From Chitinivibrionales bacterium (GTDB taxonomy: Bacteria; Fibrobacterota; Chitinivibrionia; Chitinivibrionales; WJKA01), in the NCBI GenBank assembly GCA_014728295.1, contig WJLW01000083.1, positions 1 through 64,000 on the forward strand: 64,000 bases of DNA. The letters run 5' to 3'. The notes below the pieces were generated by a model, which saw only the letters and a program-made list of their open reading frames with translations, made no database searches and was not told the DNA's origin. A program made the translations under genes and the position numbers. This document shows, piece after piece, positions 38,368 to 47,700 of this stretch. Each line of letters opens with the position of its first letter. The first letter of the stretch is position 1.

Positions 38368-39738
38368 GTGAAAATTATTATTGTCGGCGCCGGAACAATC
38401 GGTTTCAGTCTGGCGGACCTGCTCAGTCAGAACAATCACTACGTTTCCCTGATCGAAAACGACAAGGGCCTGTGCAACGAGGTCAACAGCAAGCTTGACG
38501 TGTTTACCGTCAACGGCAACGGCAGCAGTTTGAAATCACTTGAACAGGCCGGCATCCGGGACGTCGATATGATCATCGCGGTCACACCCCGTGACGAGAC
38601 CAACATACTGGTATGCCTGTTCGCCAGCCACTACAACGTCAAGCGCCGCATCGCGCGCATCATTTCCGACGAATACACGCTGCCCGAGGCGGTCGTCAGT
38701 CTTGCCGATACGGGCGTCACCGATGTCATTGAAACCGAAAAAGAAGTCGTCGGCAGCATCCTGCAATACCTCGAATTACCGGGCGTCACCCTCACTGCAA
38801 ATTTTCAGTCTGACAATGTCTATCTGCGCGGCTATGTCGTGGGCGACCATATGCCAATCGCCAACCGTACGCTGGCCGAGGTCACCAGGATTGCCGGCCC
38901 CGCACCGCTTTTGATTGTCGTTATCGTTCGGGAGGGTCGCAGCATCATTCCTTCCGGCGACGAGCTTTTGCTGCCCGGTGATGAGTTAATCGCCATCATG
39001 CACAAAGACGCCTTTGTCACTTTTCGTGAAATGATCGGTCACGGCGCCGAAAAACTCAAAAAGGTCATCATCTCCGGCGACACACTGACGGCAGTGCACC
39101 TTGCCGACGCGCTCAAGCCCTGGGTCGAACGAATTGTACTGGTGGATCCCGACGAAACGCACGGCCAGCAAGCCGCTGCGCAGCTTGACGGAATAGAAGT
39201 CATACACGGCGATTGCACGAAGGCCGAAATTCTGCAGGAGCTGCATATTCAGAATGCCTCATTCTTCATTGCCGCAGGTAAAGACACCGAGGACAACGTC
39301 ATGTCCTGCCTCCTTGCCAAAGCCGAAGGCACAAGAGAGGTTATTGCCGTGAATAATTCCGACCGCCATGCAGCGCTGTTCAAATCACTCGGCCTCGATC
39401 ACATTATCAATCCCCGCAAAATTACCGTGCAGAAAATAATCGGCAGTGTATTGCGCATTCCCATACGCGCGCATCTTGGTTTGCAAAGAGGCGATGTCGA
39501 AATCGTACGAACGGTTGCGGAAGCCAACAGCCGGGTGGTGGGCAAGGCGCTCAAGGATCTCAACAAAGTGCTCAAAAAAAATGTTGTATTGGGCGCCATC
39601 ATGCGCCAAGACCATGCAATTATCCCGCGCGGCGATACCATCATTCAGGAAAACGACGAAGTGATCGTCATCTGCCGCCAGGAAAAGAGCAAAACCGTGA
39701 CGCGCCTGTTTAAATCAGGGCCAAGCATTCCCGTATAG
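38368..39738 (+). CDS. trkA: Trk potassium uptake regulatory subunit TrkA
   Basis: TrkA (456 residues) gates the TrkH channel by binding NAD(H) or ATP. It has two RCK halves: GAGTIGFSLADLL starts the first Rossmann fold, and VIISGDTLTAVHLADALK starts the second. TrkA_C lobes follow each (VVGDHMPIANRTLAEV and VVGKALKDLNKVL). The GTG start at 38368 follows an AGAGGA site and places the nucleotide-binding glycines at the expected distance. trkH follows after 20 bases. Confidence 0.94.
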   Translation: MKIIIVGAGTIGFSLADLLSQNNHYVSLIENDKGLCNEVNSKLDVFTVNGNGSSLKSLEQAGIRDVDMIIAVTPRDETNILVCLFASHYNVKRRIARIISDEYTLPEAVVSLADTGVTDVIETEKEVVGSILQYLELPGVTLTANFQSDNVYLRGYVVGDHMPIANRTLAEVTRIAGPAPLLIVVIVREGRSIIPSGDELLLPGDELIAIMHKDAFVTFREMIGHGAEKLKKVIISGDTLTAVHLADALKPWVERIVLVDPDETHGQQAAAQLDGIEVIHGDCTKAEILQELHIQNASFFIAAGKDTEDNVMSCLLAKAEGTREVIAVNNSDRHAALFKSLGLDHIINPRKITVQKIIGSVLRIPIRAHLGLQRGDVEIVRTVAEANSRVVGKALKDLNKVLKKNVVLGAIMRQDHAIIPRGDTIIQENDEVIVICRQEKSKTVTRLFKSGPSIPV

Positions 39739-39758
39739 ATCACCCCGCAGGAGCATTC

Positions 39759-41366
39759 TTGAATCAGAGATTCGTCATTTACGCGATTGGAAAACTGCTT
39801 CAGGTGCTGGCACTGGTGCTTTGCATCCCGGCGCTGATCGCCTGGTTTGACCTTGACCGTCACAGCATACCCGAAGCGCTGTTCGATCCGCGACTGGCCG
39901 GATTTGCGGCGTCTATTATTGCCTCACTGCTCGCCGGCACGCTGTTGATTCTGTTCTTCGGCAAAAAGGCCGGAGATTTCGGGGGCGTCAAAGAGGGCTT
40001 TGCCATCGTCACCTTCGGATGGCTGCTGTGCACGCTGTTCGGCAGCATCCCGCTCTTTGTTTACCTGCTTGACAAGGCGCAATCGGTCGGGCCGAACAGC
40101 ATAATTCTGGGCTTTACGAATGCTTACTTCGAAATCATGAGCGGCTTTACCACAACCGGGGCGACCATTCTGACCGATATCGAAATCTTGCCCCGCGGCA
40201 TCCTGTTCTGGCGCAGCATGACACACTGGCTCGGCGGCATGGGCATCGTTACGCTGGCGCTGGTTTTCTTCCCGGCATTCGGCGTAGCCGCCTATCAGAT
40301 GTTTCGGGGGGAGGTGCCCGGCCCCAGCACCGAGCGCCTGCGTCCACGCCTGGGACAAACCGCTTCGATCCTGTGGGGCGTTTATTTTGTCTTGACGCTT
40401 GCGGAGACAATCCTGCTGATGTTCGGCGGCATGGACTGGTTCGAAGCATCGTGTCATGCATTCGGCACAATGGCAACGGGGGGATTTTCAACGAAAAACG
40501 CTTCAATTGCCGCTTACAACAGCGACTATATCGACTGGGTGATCATCGTGTTCATGTTCTTTGCGGGGATGAATTTTATTATTCACTACCGCGTGCTCTT
40601 CCACCGTGACTTGTCCCTGATCCGCACCAACAGTGAGTTTCGTTTCTATGTTGCCGTCATTGTGCTGGCAATTGTTTTCGGCACATCCTTTAAAAGCATT
40701 TACCGACTCGCACCCGAAGATGCCATCAAAGCCAGCTATCGCAGTGGACCCCTGAGCCGGCAGGAACTCGAACGCAAAGTAGCCCAAGAGGAATACAAGC
40801 AGCGATCGCTGTATCACACCATTCGATACGTGTCTTTCCAGGTCATATCGATTACCACGACAACCGGTTATGCAACTGCCGATTTTGATATGTGGCCCAA
40901 CATCCTGCGCGTCATGCTGGTAGTGCTGATGTTCTTCGGCGGATGTGCGGGATCGACCGGGGGTGGCATGAAAATGATTCGCGTGATGACGGTGCTCAAA
41001 TCGTCGTGGCGCGAAGTGCGCACCATGATCCAGCCCCGGCTTATCCTGCCCGTCAAGATCGGCGGTACCGCGATCGAAGAAAAGCAGGTTGCCAATATTG
41101 CCGGATTCTTCGTGCTCTTCCTGCTGCTGTTCGTATTTTTTTCGGTCGTGATGAGTTTGATGGTTCCGGACTTTGCAACTGCCATCACAACGGTTGTCGC
41201 AACCATGTGCAATATCGGTCCCGGCCTTTCCGGCATCGGCGCGACCGAGAATTACGCCTGGATTCCGGTTATCGGCAAATGGGTGCTGATTATGTGTATG
41301 CTGCTGGGCAGGCTGGAAATTTACACCGTCATTATCGCCTTTTCACCGATTGCCTGGAAACGTTAG
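39759..41366 (+). CDS. trkH: Trk potassium uptake channel subunit TrkH
   Basis: TrkH (535 residues) is the membrane pore of the Trk system. Many hydrophobic helices are present, with repeated selectivity-filter loops such as MSGFTTTGATIL, ATGGFSTKNAS, TTTTGYATADF and MCNIGPGLS. CAGSTGGGMKMIR is a family hallmark. The TTG start at 39759 has GCAGGAG upstream. The gene's end overlaps the end of the convergent SpoIID-like gene by 35 bases. Confidence 0.94.
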   Translation: MNQRFVIYAIGKLLQVLALVLCIPALIAWFDLDRHSIPEALFDPRLAGFAASIIASLLAGTLLILFFGKKAGDFGGVKEGFAIVTFGWLLCTLFGSIPLFVYLLDKAQSVGPNSIILGFTNAYFEIMSGFTTTGATILTDIEILPRGILFWRSMTHWLGGMGIVTLALVFFPAFGVAAYQMFRGEVPGPSTERLRPRLGQTASILWGVYFVLTLAETILLMFGGMDWFEASCHAFGTMATGGFSTKNASIAAYNSDYIDWVIIVFMFFAGMNFIIHYRVLFHRDLSLIRTNSEFRFYVAVIVLAIVFGTSFKSIYRLAPEDAIKASYRSGPLSRQELERKVAQEEYKQRSLYHTIRYVSFQVISITTTTGYATADFDMWPNILRVMLVVLMFFGGCAGSTGGGMKMIRVMTVLKSSWREVRTMIQPRLILPVKIGGTAIEEKQVANIAGFFVLFLLLFVFFSVVMSLMVPDFATAITTVVATMCNIGPGLSGIGATENYAWIPVIGKWVLIMCMLLGRLEIYTVIIAFSPIAWKR

Positions 41367-42819
41367 TCGCGTCTCCCGCGGCAACAGGGGCGATGTCGAT
41401 GCCCGTGTAATACGCCTTTAAAATGTCAGTGCATGTCTGTCCTGCACGCGCCCTGCCGATCGCGCCCATCTGGCACATGCCCACGCCATGGCCGTAGCCC
41501 CGGCCTGTAATTGAAATTGTGGACGACCCTGTTGACACAATATCAAAATTCGCTGAACGCAGAATAGGGTAGTCTTGATGATTGCGTCTGAGTACAAAGC
41601 GGATTTTGTCACCGCTGAGGGTATAGTCTCCTTTAGTTGTCCTCACCTGCAATGCACCGATGCGTCCGCATTGATAGCGCAAAGCAATTTTCATCCCCAG
41701 CAACGATCCCTCTATCGGCACTCCGCTTTCACGTGAAAACCGGTTTATGAACGTTGACAATTGCCGCGTGCGCCATGATTCATCCCAGATATAATATTTC
41801 GAAATGCTGCACCACGCCCTGCCACTCTCATCGACGTCATCCCGTGAAACAAGATACGGTGCAGGCGTTTTTTTCCAGGCATCTTCAATGTTGGCCGTTT
41901 TGCCGCCGCAGGTCGAATGATAATATCCGTGAATTAATTGCCCCCCATAAACCATGACCAGACCGCGTGTCTGTCGAATAGCCCGATCGCTGATCCGATT
42001 CTCGGAATTAACGCCTCGGTATACCTGGTCGGCGACGGTGGCAACAACGTCGTAGGCTGCTGTTTCCCGGGCAAGCATTTTGCGGTATGCGTAGGTTCGC
42101 GCGGCAATTGCCTGTGCTTTGAGTGCTTCGATTTCTTCGATCGGCCTGGGGCCCATTTCATGCGGCACGACGCCGCGCAGATATGCTTCGACCGCAAGGC
42201 AATTTATAACATGCAACCGGTTTGACGATGCGCGATCGATTATTATCCCCCCCCGATAACTCAATCGTTGAATTTCGAAAAAGTTATAGCTGTCCTTTGA
42301 CACAAGCGTGCACGGCAGGGAAAATGCTTTGTGATTGACGATTGCTTCACCGTCGGTGCGAGAGGATGCCTGTATCTCGATTCTCCCGCGGGTTACCGGC
42401 TGCTTTTTGCGGGCGCCGTCTACGACCTTGACCTTGCCGACACTGTAAACAACAATGCGTGAAACGTCTGGAAATATGGCAACCCTGATTGTCGAGCGGG
42501 TCATGCGTATTTTGCCGCCGGTGGTGATATTGACGGGCGCGGCACCTGACGCATGACCGGCCGCTGCGATAGTATCGATGGGTTCGCTTGCTATTTCTTC
42601 GGTGTCGACCAATGCAATGGCAAAATCAAGCTCGTTTACCTGATCGGAACTTTCCCGAGACGGTCTGGCAGCCGATTGCCGGGCAGCATCGGGGGGTTTT
42701 GCCGGTGCATCGCTTTGTTTGGCGGGCGGATTTGGAACCAGAACTGCCGGTGCGCACGATACGAGCATTACATATGCCCACGCTGCGGCTACAAGTATAG
42801 GGTAGATTGCTTTTCGCAC
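41332..42819 (-). CDS. SpoIID/LytB-domain lipoprotein
   Basis: The protein has 495 residues with a lipobox LVSC at Cys22. A Pro/Ala/Ser-rich linker (30-60) leads to a SpoIID domain: VEAYLRGVVPHEMGP, ALKAQAIAARTYAYRKM, HSTCGGKT and GYGHGVGMCQMGAIGRA. In sporulation, SpoIID is a lytic transglycosylase; related proteins in non-sporulating bacteria modify peptidoglycan. The window gives no sign of sporulation, so a cell-wall remodelling role is inferred. It follows def and yajC on the same strand with small gaps. Confidence 0.88.
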   Translation of the reverse strand: MRKAIYPILVAAAWAYVMLVSCAPAVLVPNPPAKQSDAPAKPPDAARQSAARPSRESSDQVNELDFAIALVDTEEIASEPIDTIAAAGHASGAAPVNITTGGKIRMTRSTIRVAIFPDVSRIVVYSVGKVKVVDGARKKQPVTRGRIEIQASSRTDGEAIVNHKAFSLPCTLVSKDSYNFFEIQRLSYRGGIIIDRASSNRLHVINCLAVEAYLRGVVPHEMGPRPIEEIEALKAQAIAARTYAYRKMLARETAAYDVVATVADQVYRGVNSENRISDRAIRQTRGLVMVYGGQLIHGYYHSTCGGKTANIEDAWKKTPAPYLVSRDDVDESGRAWCSISKYYIWDESWRTRQLSTFINRFSRESGVPIEGSLLGMKIALRYQCGRIGALQVRTTKGDYTLSGDKIRFVLRRNHQDYPILRSANFDIVSTGSSTISITGRGYGHGVGMCQMGAIGRARAGQTCTDILKAYYTGIDIAPVAAGDATNVSRQSVKRR

Positions 42820-42825
42820 AGACAG

Positions 42826-43341
42826 CTATGCCGCTTTTTTGTTTTTCTGGCCCTTTGCCATTCTTTTGAGTTTGCCGTTGACCAGTTGACGTTGTACCGG
42901 CGATACGCGATCGACAAACATGATGCCTTCGAGATGATCGTATTCGTGTTGAATCGCACGGGCAAGCAATCCTTGCGCCTTTTCGACGGTAAATGGCTTT
43001 CCGTTAATATCCAGGGCCTTGACGGTTACCTGCACCGGTCGATTGACATTCAGTCTGATCTCGGGTATGCTCAGGCAACCCTCTTCGTAATCTTCCTTTT
43101 CGTCTGAAAACCAGGTCAGCTCGGGATTGATAAAAACAAGTGGCGGCCGCTCGCCCTGTGTTGCATCGATAACAAACAGGCGCACCGCTCTATCTACCTG
43201 CGGCGCCGCCAGCCCGACACCGTCTTTCTCGACCATAGTAACGCTCATCTCTTCCACAAATGCCTGCAATTCCGCGTCAAACGCTTCCACCGGAACGGCT
43301 TTTTTGCGCAGGGTAGGATGTCCGTAGACAATGACGTCCAT
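42826..43341 (-). CDS. def: Peptide deformylase
   Basis: Def (171 residues) removes the formyl group from new proteins. All three motifs are intact: GVGLAAPQ (41-48), EGCLS with Cys89, and HEYDH with His132, Glu133 and His136, the metal ligands and base. The tail is Lys-rich. It starts five bases after the yajC stop and ends six bases before the SpoIID-like start, so the three are one operon. Confidence 0.96.
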   Translation of the reverse strand: MDVIVYGHPTLRKKAVPVEAFDAELQAFVEEMSVTMVEKDGVGLAAPQVDRAVRLFVIDATQGERPPLVFINPELTWFSDEKEDYEEGCLSIPEIRLNVNRPVQVTVKALDINGKPFTVEKAQGLLARAIQHEYDHLEGIMFVDRVSPVQRQLVNGKLKRMAKGQKNKKAA

Positions 43342-43346
43342 AATTC

Positions 43347-43715
43347 CTATTTTGTTTCCTTCTCGACGGCGCCTTCTCTGGAGATTACTTCCGAGATCGC
43401 GCCTTTGCGAACTTCGAGTGTGGTACTGTCGATAGTTTTTACTATTATGGATTCCCCCTTGAGTTCCATCACCTTTGCGATTATTCCGCCGATGGTGACC
43501 ACTTTATCGCCTTTTTTCATTTCAGCAATCATGCTTTTGCGGTCTTTCTGCTTTTTCTGCTCGGGACGGATCATCAGGAAATACAGGATAGCAACCATGG
43601 CCACCATCATCAGTACAAATGTCATCGGATCCTGTCCGCGTTTTGGTGCTTCGTCCTGAGCAAAAGCGGCGACATTCATGAGGAAAATCATTCCCATTGT
43701 CAAAAAGTAGTGCAT
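43347..43715 (-). CDS. yajC: Preprotein translocase accessory subunit YajC
   Basis: YajC (122 residues) assists the SecDF-YidC complex. It has an N-terminal hydrophobic stretch that looks like a signal peptide (cut near FAQDE), then the main helix (about 33-49), the hallmark FLMIRPEQKKQKD and the domain KGDKVVTIGGIIAKV. The extra signal-like segment before the usual single helix is somewhat unusual. It leads the yajC-def-spoIID-like unit. The GTG-free ATG at 43715 has AAAGGACTT upstream. Confidence 0.93.
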   Translation of the reverse strand: MHYFLTMGMIFLMNVAAFAQDEAPKRGQDPMTFVLMMVAMVAILYFLMIRPEQKKQKDRKSMIAEMKKGDKVVTIGGIIAKVMELKGESIIVKTIDSTTLEVRKGAISEVISREGAVEKETK

Positions 43716-43890
43716 TTAAAGTCCTTTCACAGGCGGATTGTTAGAGAAAAGTCAGTTAAAAATACGTCCAACCTGCGAACAAAGTCAAAGCAGTGCATCT
43801 TCTCGCCTTCTGTAAGTATACATCATATAAAAAGATAAAGATGCCCCTGCCGCAATCCGATAGAAATAATAAAGCACGGAGAAACTGCAT

Positions 43891-44184
43891 ATGCGTGTAG
43901 AAGATATTGCAACCCACTACGACCGGGAATCCCGGCGCTGGTCCCGCCGGAAAGCGCAGCAAATCCGCAAGCAAAAGCCTTCTGTGTTCGGCGGTAAAGC
44001 AGTCGTGCTGGATGTGCTCAACGTATCCCCGAAAGCAAAGGAATCGGAAGAACGGCTCGACTGGTTGATTGCCTATGTTAATCTCATGCCACAAGACGTC
44101 GCACAGGAGCGAACCAAAGAGGCGTTCAGGTTGGATTCTGCCGAGCAGGGCGTGGTGAATAAGCTGCTTTTCGAAATCTGGTGA
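43891..44184 (+). CDS. Small basic protein of unknown family
   Basis: This 97-residue protein starts at ATG 43891 with a GGAGAA site. It is highly charged, with RRWSRRKAQQIRKQKP near residue 20 and a helical second half (ESEERLDWLIAYVNLMPQ). I recognise no family. It is divergent from yajC, and the amidohydrolase gene begins about 120 bases later on the same strand. The good ribosome site and protein-like composition support it. Confidence 0.6.
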   Translation: MRVEDIATHYDRESRRWSRRKAQQIRKQKPSVFGGKAVVLDVLNVSPKAKESEERLDWLIAYVNLMPQDVAQERTKEAFRLDSAEQGVVNKLLFEIW

Positions 44185-44302
44185 ATATCGCAAACGGCAG
44201 GCCGGCAATTCAGGGGGCGCCCGGTTGTTTCCGGTTTCAGCGGATTTGAGCCGGAGCGGGGGGAAGATTTAGCTCCAGAATGATGTATATTTTTACTACC
44301 TT

Positions 44303-45538
44303 ATGTCTACCGTCTACTACGCCCGGTGGTTGCTGCTTCCCGACTTTTCAATCGTTACGAATGGAGCACTGGCGGTTGAGGGACAACGGATTGCGGCGGT
44401 TGGCGCACGCAGCAAAGTGCGGCGTACGTCCGGGGATCGCATTGTCAATCTGGGCAATGTTCTGCTCATGCCCGGGCTCATCAACATGCATACCCACCTC
44501 GAAGAAGGCATTGTCCGGGGAATTTACAAAGAAGAGGAAGAACCGTTTTCATCCTGGATCGCTAAAAAATCCTCGCGCATCAGACAGTCGTCGCTTGAGG
44601 CAATTATGCCGACGATCAGGCTGGGCGTACGTGAATCGTTGACAAACGGCATCACGACAATTGTCGACAGCTCGCGCACCGGCGCATCCCTGGTGGTGCT
44701 TAAAGAGGAGCCCATTCGTTCGTGGGTAATTCATGAGTGGCATGACGAACAACAAATCAACGGTAACGTGCATGCCAAAGTCAATGCCGAAAAGCGCATT
44801 GCCGCTGATGCCGAAACGGTAAATATCGGCGCTGGACCGTATTCCCTCTTCTCGCTACTGCCCGGCGAGCAAAAATCACTCATCGAACTCTCCCGACGCG
44901 AGCGCTTGCTCTGGGCAACCCACCTGGCGGAGAGCTCGGAAGAATTGCAGGCATTTTCGGAGCAGAAGGGCGATCTCTTTTTTCATATCACACGTCGCCG
45001 GGATTGGCCGTTTGGCGAAACGACGCGTGGTTCGGTGTCATTCGGACTTGCCAACAACCTCATTCCCAACAACGCGTTGCTGTTTCATTGCAATTACACC
45101 TCCGGCCAGGAACTCTCCCTGCTTGCAGCCAAGAAAGCATCGGTTATCGTCACCCCGCGATATAATCATCGGCTGGGACATAAAAACCTGTCCATCGATG
45201 TTGCCATGAACCGCGGGGTACACATTTGCATCGGCTCCGAAGGCGTTGCCGGTATGGAGACGATGAATCTGTTCGACGAGCTTTTTTATCTCAAGCAAAG
45301 CCACCCGCATATTCCCGCACCCGAAATGATCAAATGGGTCACACTCAATCCGGCCAAAGCTCTCGGCATGCACAACCGGATCGGCGTACTGCAAAATGGA
45401 GCGCTGGCTGATATCGTCGGCGTCAGCTTTGCACACGATCCGCAGGAAGAACTGCTCGAAGAGCTGCTCGAAGAAGAGCCGGATGTGCGATTCGTGATGG
45501 TCAACGGGGAAGAAATCATTGTCAACACCGGAAATTAA
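44303..45538 (+). CDS. Amidohydrolase-superfamily deaminase-like protein
   Basis: This 411-residue protein resembles the cytosine/SAH/aminofutalosine deaminase branch. Metal ligands His63 and His65 lie in NMHTHLEEG, His207 in ATHLAESSEE, with a further His262 in FHCNY. The fourth ligand normally sits in a GTDS or GTDG loop, but here it reads GSEG (Glu313). The segment TPRYNHRLGHKN also differs from the usual CPxSN form. A Glu-rich stretch (EELLEELLEEEP) is near the end. The substrate is uncertain and the altered site makes activity less sure. No strong ribosome site is seen at ATG 44303. Confidence 0.78.
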   Translation: MSTVYYARWLLLPDFSIVTNGALAVEGQRIAAVGARSKVRRTSGDRIVNLGNVLLMPGLINMHTHLEEGIVRGIYKEEEEPFSSWIAKKSSRIRQSSLEAIMPTIRLGVRESLTNGITTIVDSSRTGASLVVLKEEPIRSWVIHEWHDEQQINGNVHAKVNAEKRIAADAETVNIGAGPYSLFSLLPGEQKSLIELSRRERLLWATHLAESSEELQAFSEQKGDLFFHITRRRDWPFGETTRGSVSFGLANNLIPNNALLFHCNYTSGQELSLLAAKKASVIVTPRYNHRLGHKNLSIDVAMNRGVHICIGSEGVAGMETMNLFDELFYLKQSHPHIPAPEMIKWVTLNPAKALGMHNRIGVLQNGALADIVGVSFAHDPQEELLEELLEEEPDVRFVMVNGEEIIVNTGN

Positions 45539-45853
45539 TAATTACTTAATCAATGATTCAAGCCCAGAAACCCGGCATTGTTACTCACTCACATTCGGCC
45601 TTCATATCAATTGACACTCATAGTAACATTACCTATATTGAAAGCAAATTCGCATATTTTCCGCTACAGGATTGTGCTTGTGTTTGTTGAAAGAGTAAAG
45701 AAATGACTTGTGAAAAAGCGCTATTGATTTGTTGAACTTTTTCAAACTCGAAAGGAGGCGCCCTGAAAGAAAATTCTACCCCTTTCTAAGGACGCATTTG
45801 TACTGTTGAGAGAAATGAAAATAACCTAACATCAATTTTTACAAGGAGTACGT
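45539..45853. other. Intergenic leader region of the lipoprotein gene
   Basis: There is no gene here. It holds a strong promoter (45611-45639) and then a leader of about 200 bases with an AGGAGG at 45753-45758 that is not near an ATG. The true ribosome site ACAAGGAG lies just before the ATG at 45854. Confidence 0.5.
45611..45639 (+). promoter_or_regulatory. Consensus-like sigma-70 promoter
   Basis: TTGACA at 45611-45616 and TATATT at 45634-45639 are separated by 17 bases, close to the ideal form. It would drive the lipoprotein gene at 45854 with a leader of about 210 bases. Confidence 0.7.
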
Positions 45854-46756
45854 ATGATTAAGAAACTTTTTGGATTGTCTGTTGCTTCGGTGATGCTGGT
45901 TGCCATGTTTGGGTGTGACTTGACCGATCCGGAGGAAAATGAAGATTCCGCCGAATTAACGCTCGGTGATGTGTCGGTTACTGCAATTACCGCCGGAAAC
46001 AGCCTGGACGTAACCGGAGAAGCAAAGGGCGATCCTCAAATCAATTCGATTACGATTGCAATCAAGGATTCCGCCGGCAACGCGTTGTCGGATACGAAAG
46101 TAAATTACTCGTTCAGTCAACCGGGCGCAACCGAGAAAAAGTGGGATCTGGCAAGCGACGGAAACCTGAAAATTACGACCGAGGCAACTGCCTGCAGCGG
46201 CAAATACCTGCTTGAAATAAAAGTAACGGCAGGCTCGGCAACGACAATAAAGACAGACACCTTTACGGTAAATGGTGTTGATTGCGCCGGCACCGCGATT
46301 ACCGCAAAAACCGGCACATTCTACAACAGATGCGGCCTTGATGCGGGCGCATTTGATCTTGTCAACGGAACACCAGTTTCTGCCAGCGGAGATGTTACAA
46401 CAAAGGACCTTCGAGATACTACTTACACAAATGCAAATTGTGCAGCTTTCGGGACAAGCGTGAAAATTGCTTCGCTTAATGGTGCTACATTTACAAAAGT
46501 TCCTGCCGCTCAAGCAGCAGCATACACCGGTGCTACAACCGTTACTGATGCAATGATCAATATGGCGGTATCCGAACTTTCGCCTTCCGCAACCGAAGCA
46601 GAGGTCTCCGAAGGCGATGTATTAATTATTCAACTGGGCAGCAGCAGAGGCAAAGCGATTGCAATTATCGACACAATTGATCCAAACGGAAAAAGTGCTA
46701 CAACTTCTGCAAACACAGGCTCGATTTCATTTACGTATTACCTGACAACAAGCTAA
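45854..46756 (+). CDS. Lipoprotein of unknown function
   Basis: This 300-residue protein has a lipobox MFGC at Cys21 and no recognised family. After the Asp/Glu-rich linker (DLTDPEENEDSAEL) come beta-rich segments with Ig-like character (ITIAIKDSAGNALSD and YLLEIKVTAGSATT), then a Thr/Ala/Ser-rich second half. ACAAGGAG precedes the ATG. A strong promoter and a terminator bracket the gene, so it is a single, probably abundant transcript. It likely sits in the outer or inner membrane facing the periplasm. Confidence 0.75.
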   Translation: MIKKLFGLSVASVMLVAMFGCDLTDPEENEDSAELTLGDVSVTAITAGNSLDVTGEAKGDPQINSITIAIKDSAGNALSDTKVNYSFSQPGATEKKWDLASDGNLKITTEATACSGKYLLEIKVTAGSATTIKTDTFTVNGVDCAGTAITAKTGTFYNRCGLDAGAFDLVNGTPVSASGDVTTKDLRDTTYTNANCAAFGTSVKIASLNGATFTKVPAAQAAAYTGATTVTDAMINMAVSELSPSATEAEVSEGDVLIIQLGSSRGKAIAIIDTIDPNGKSATTSANTGSISFTYYLTTS

Positions 46757-46782
46757 GCGCAATTTGATATCAGTCACCCATT

Positions 46783-46810
46783 AGCACCGGCTTCTGCCGG
46801 TGCTTTTTTT
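46783..46810 (+). terminator. Rho-independent terminator of the lipoprotein gene
   Basis: AGCACCGGC (46783-46791) pairs perfectly with GCCGGTGCT (46796-46804) around TTCT, followed by seven T. Confidence 0.92.
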
Positions 46811-46881
46811 ATGGCTAGTCTACCATCAGGCTTATTGTATTTTTGAGGGAAACGAGTTGGTACCCGCTAAAAGGAAATGAG

Positions 46882-47700
46882 ATGAAGATCAAACGCGAAA
46901 TTCTTATACTTGCCGTTGCTGCTGCCCTTATCGCATATGTCGGATGCTCGAATGTCAACGAGGTCGCCGCCAACCTGCTAATTTCGCCCGAGCAGGAAGC
47001 CGAACTGGGTCAGGCGTATGTCGAGGAGATCGAAGCCAACGACACGTTGTATCCGCTCTATGCCGCAAACGACGGGCTCGTTGCCTATATCGACTCGATC
47101 GGCCAGGCAATCGCAAACCTGCAGAAAGTGCGGGAAAATGTCGAATTTGTATTCAAAATAATCGACAAGGATTCGGTTATCAATGCATTCGCTGTACCGG
47201 GTGGATTCATTTATGTGTACAGCGGACTAATTCTGAATGCAAAAAACGAGGCCGAACTCGCCGGCGTCATTGCACATGAAATTGGACATGTCGTTGCGCG
47301 CCACGGCGCCGAGGCGATGGTTCGTCAGATGGGCTACGGCTATCTAATAAATCTGCTGGCCGGCGACCGTGAATTGCTGAAAACAGCACTGAATGTTTCG
47401 AGCGGACTTATCTTTGTGCAATACAGCCAGAAAAATGAATTCGAAGCCGACAGCCTTTCGGTCGAATTCCTCCCTCCAAATTATTACAATCCCAATGGCA
47501 TGCGGGATTTTCTGCAAAAACTCAAAGACCTCCACGGCTCCGACGATTCACCGGTAAGCCGGTTCCTCTCGACTCACCCGCCAACACAGGAACGCATCGA
47601 TCGGGTTTCAAATATTATTGCCCGCAATAATTTCGACACCAGCGAGGAGTTAAACTATACCACGCGTTTCCTGGAGCATCGGGCGGTGCTGGACTATTAG
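46882..47700 (+). CDS. M48-family metalloprotease lipoprotein
   Basis: The protein has 272 residues from ATG 46882 (AAAAGGAAA upstream); an in-frame extension to 46843 would hide the lipobox. The lipobox is YVGC with Cys22. The zinc site is HEIGH (His132, Glu133, His136), with the third ligand Glu186 in NEFEAD. NAFAVPGGFIYVYSGL is the family hallmark. It resembles BepA/LoiP-type periplasmic proteases that control outer-membrane protein assembly. The BepA TPR domain is absent. Confidence 0.9.
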   Translation: MKIKREILILAVAAALIAYVGCSNVNEVAANLLISPEQEAELGQAYVEEIEANDTLYPLYAANDGLVAYIDSIGQAIANLQKVRENVEFVFKIIDKDSVINAFAVPGGFIYVYSGLILNAKNEAELAGVIAHEIGHVVARHGAEAMVRQMGYGYLINLLAGDRELLKTALNVSSGLIFVQYSQKNEFEADSLSVEFLPPNYYNPNGMRDFLQKLKDLHGSDDSPVSRFLSTHPPTQERIDRVSNIIARNNFDTSEELNYTTRFLEHRAVLDY

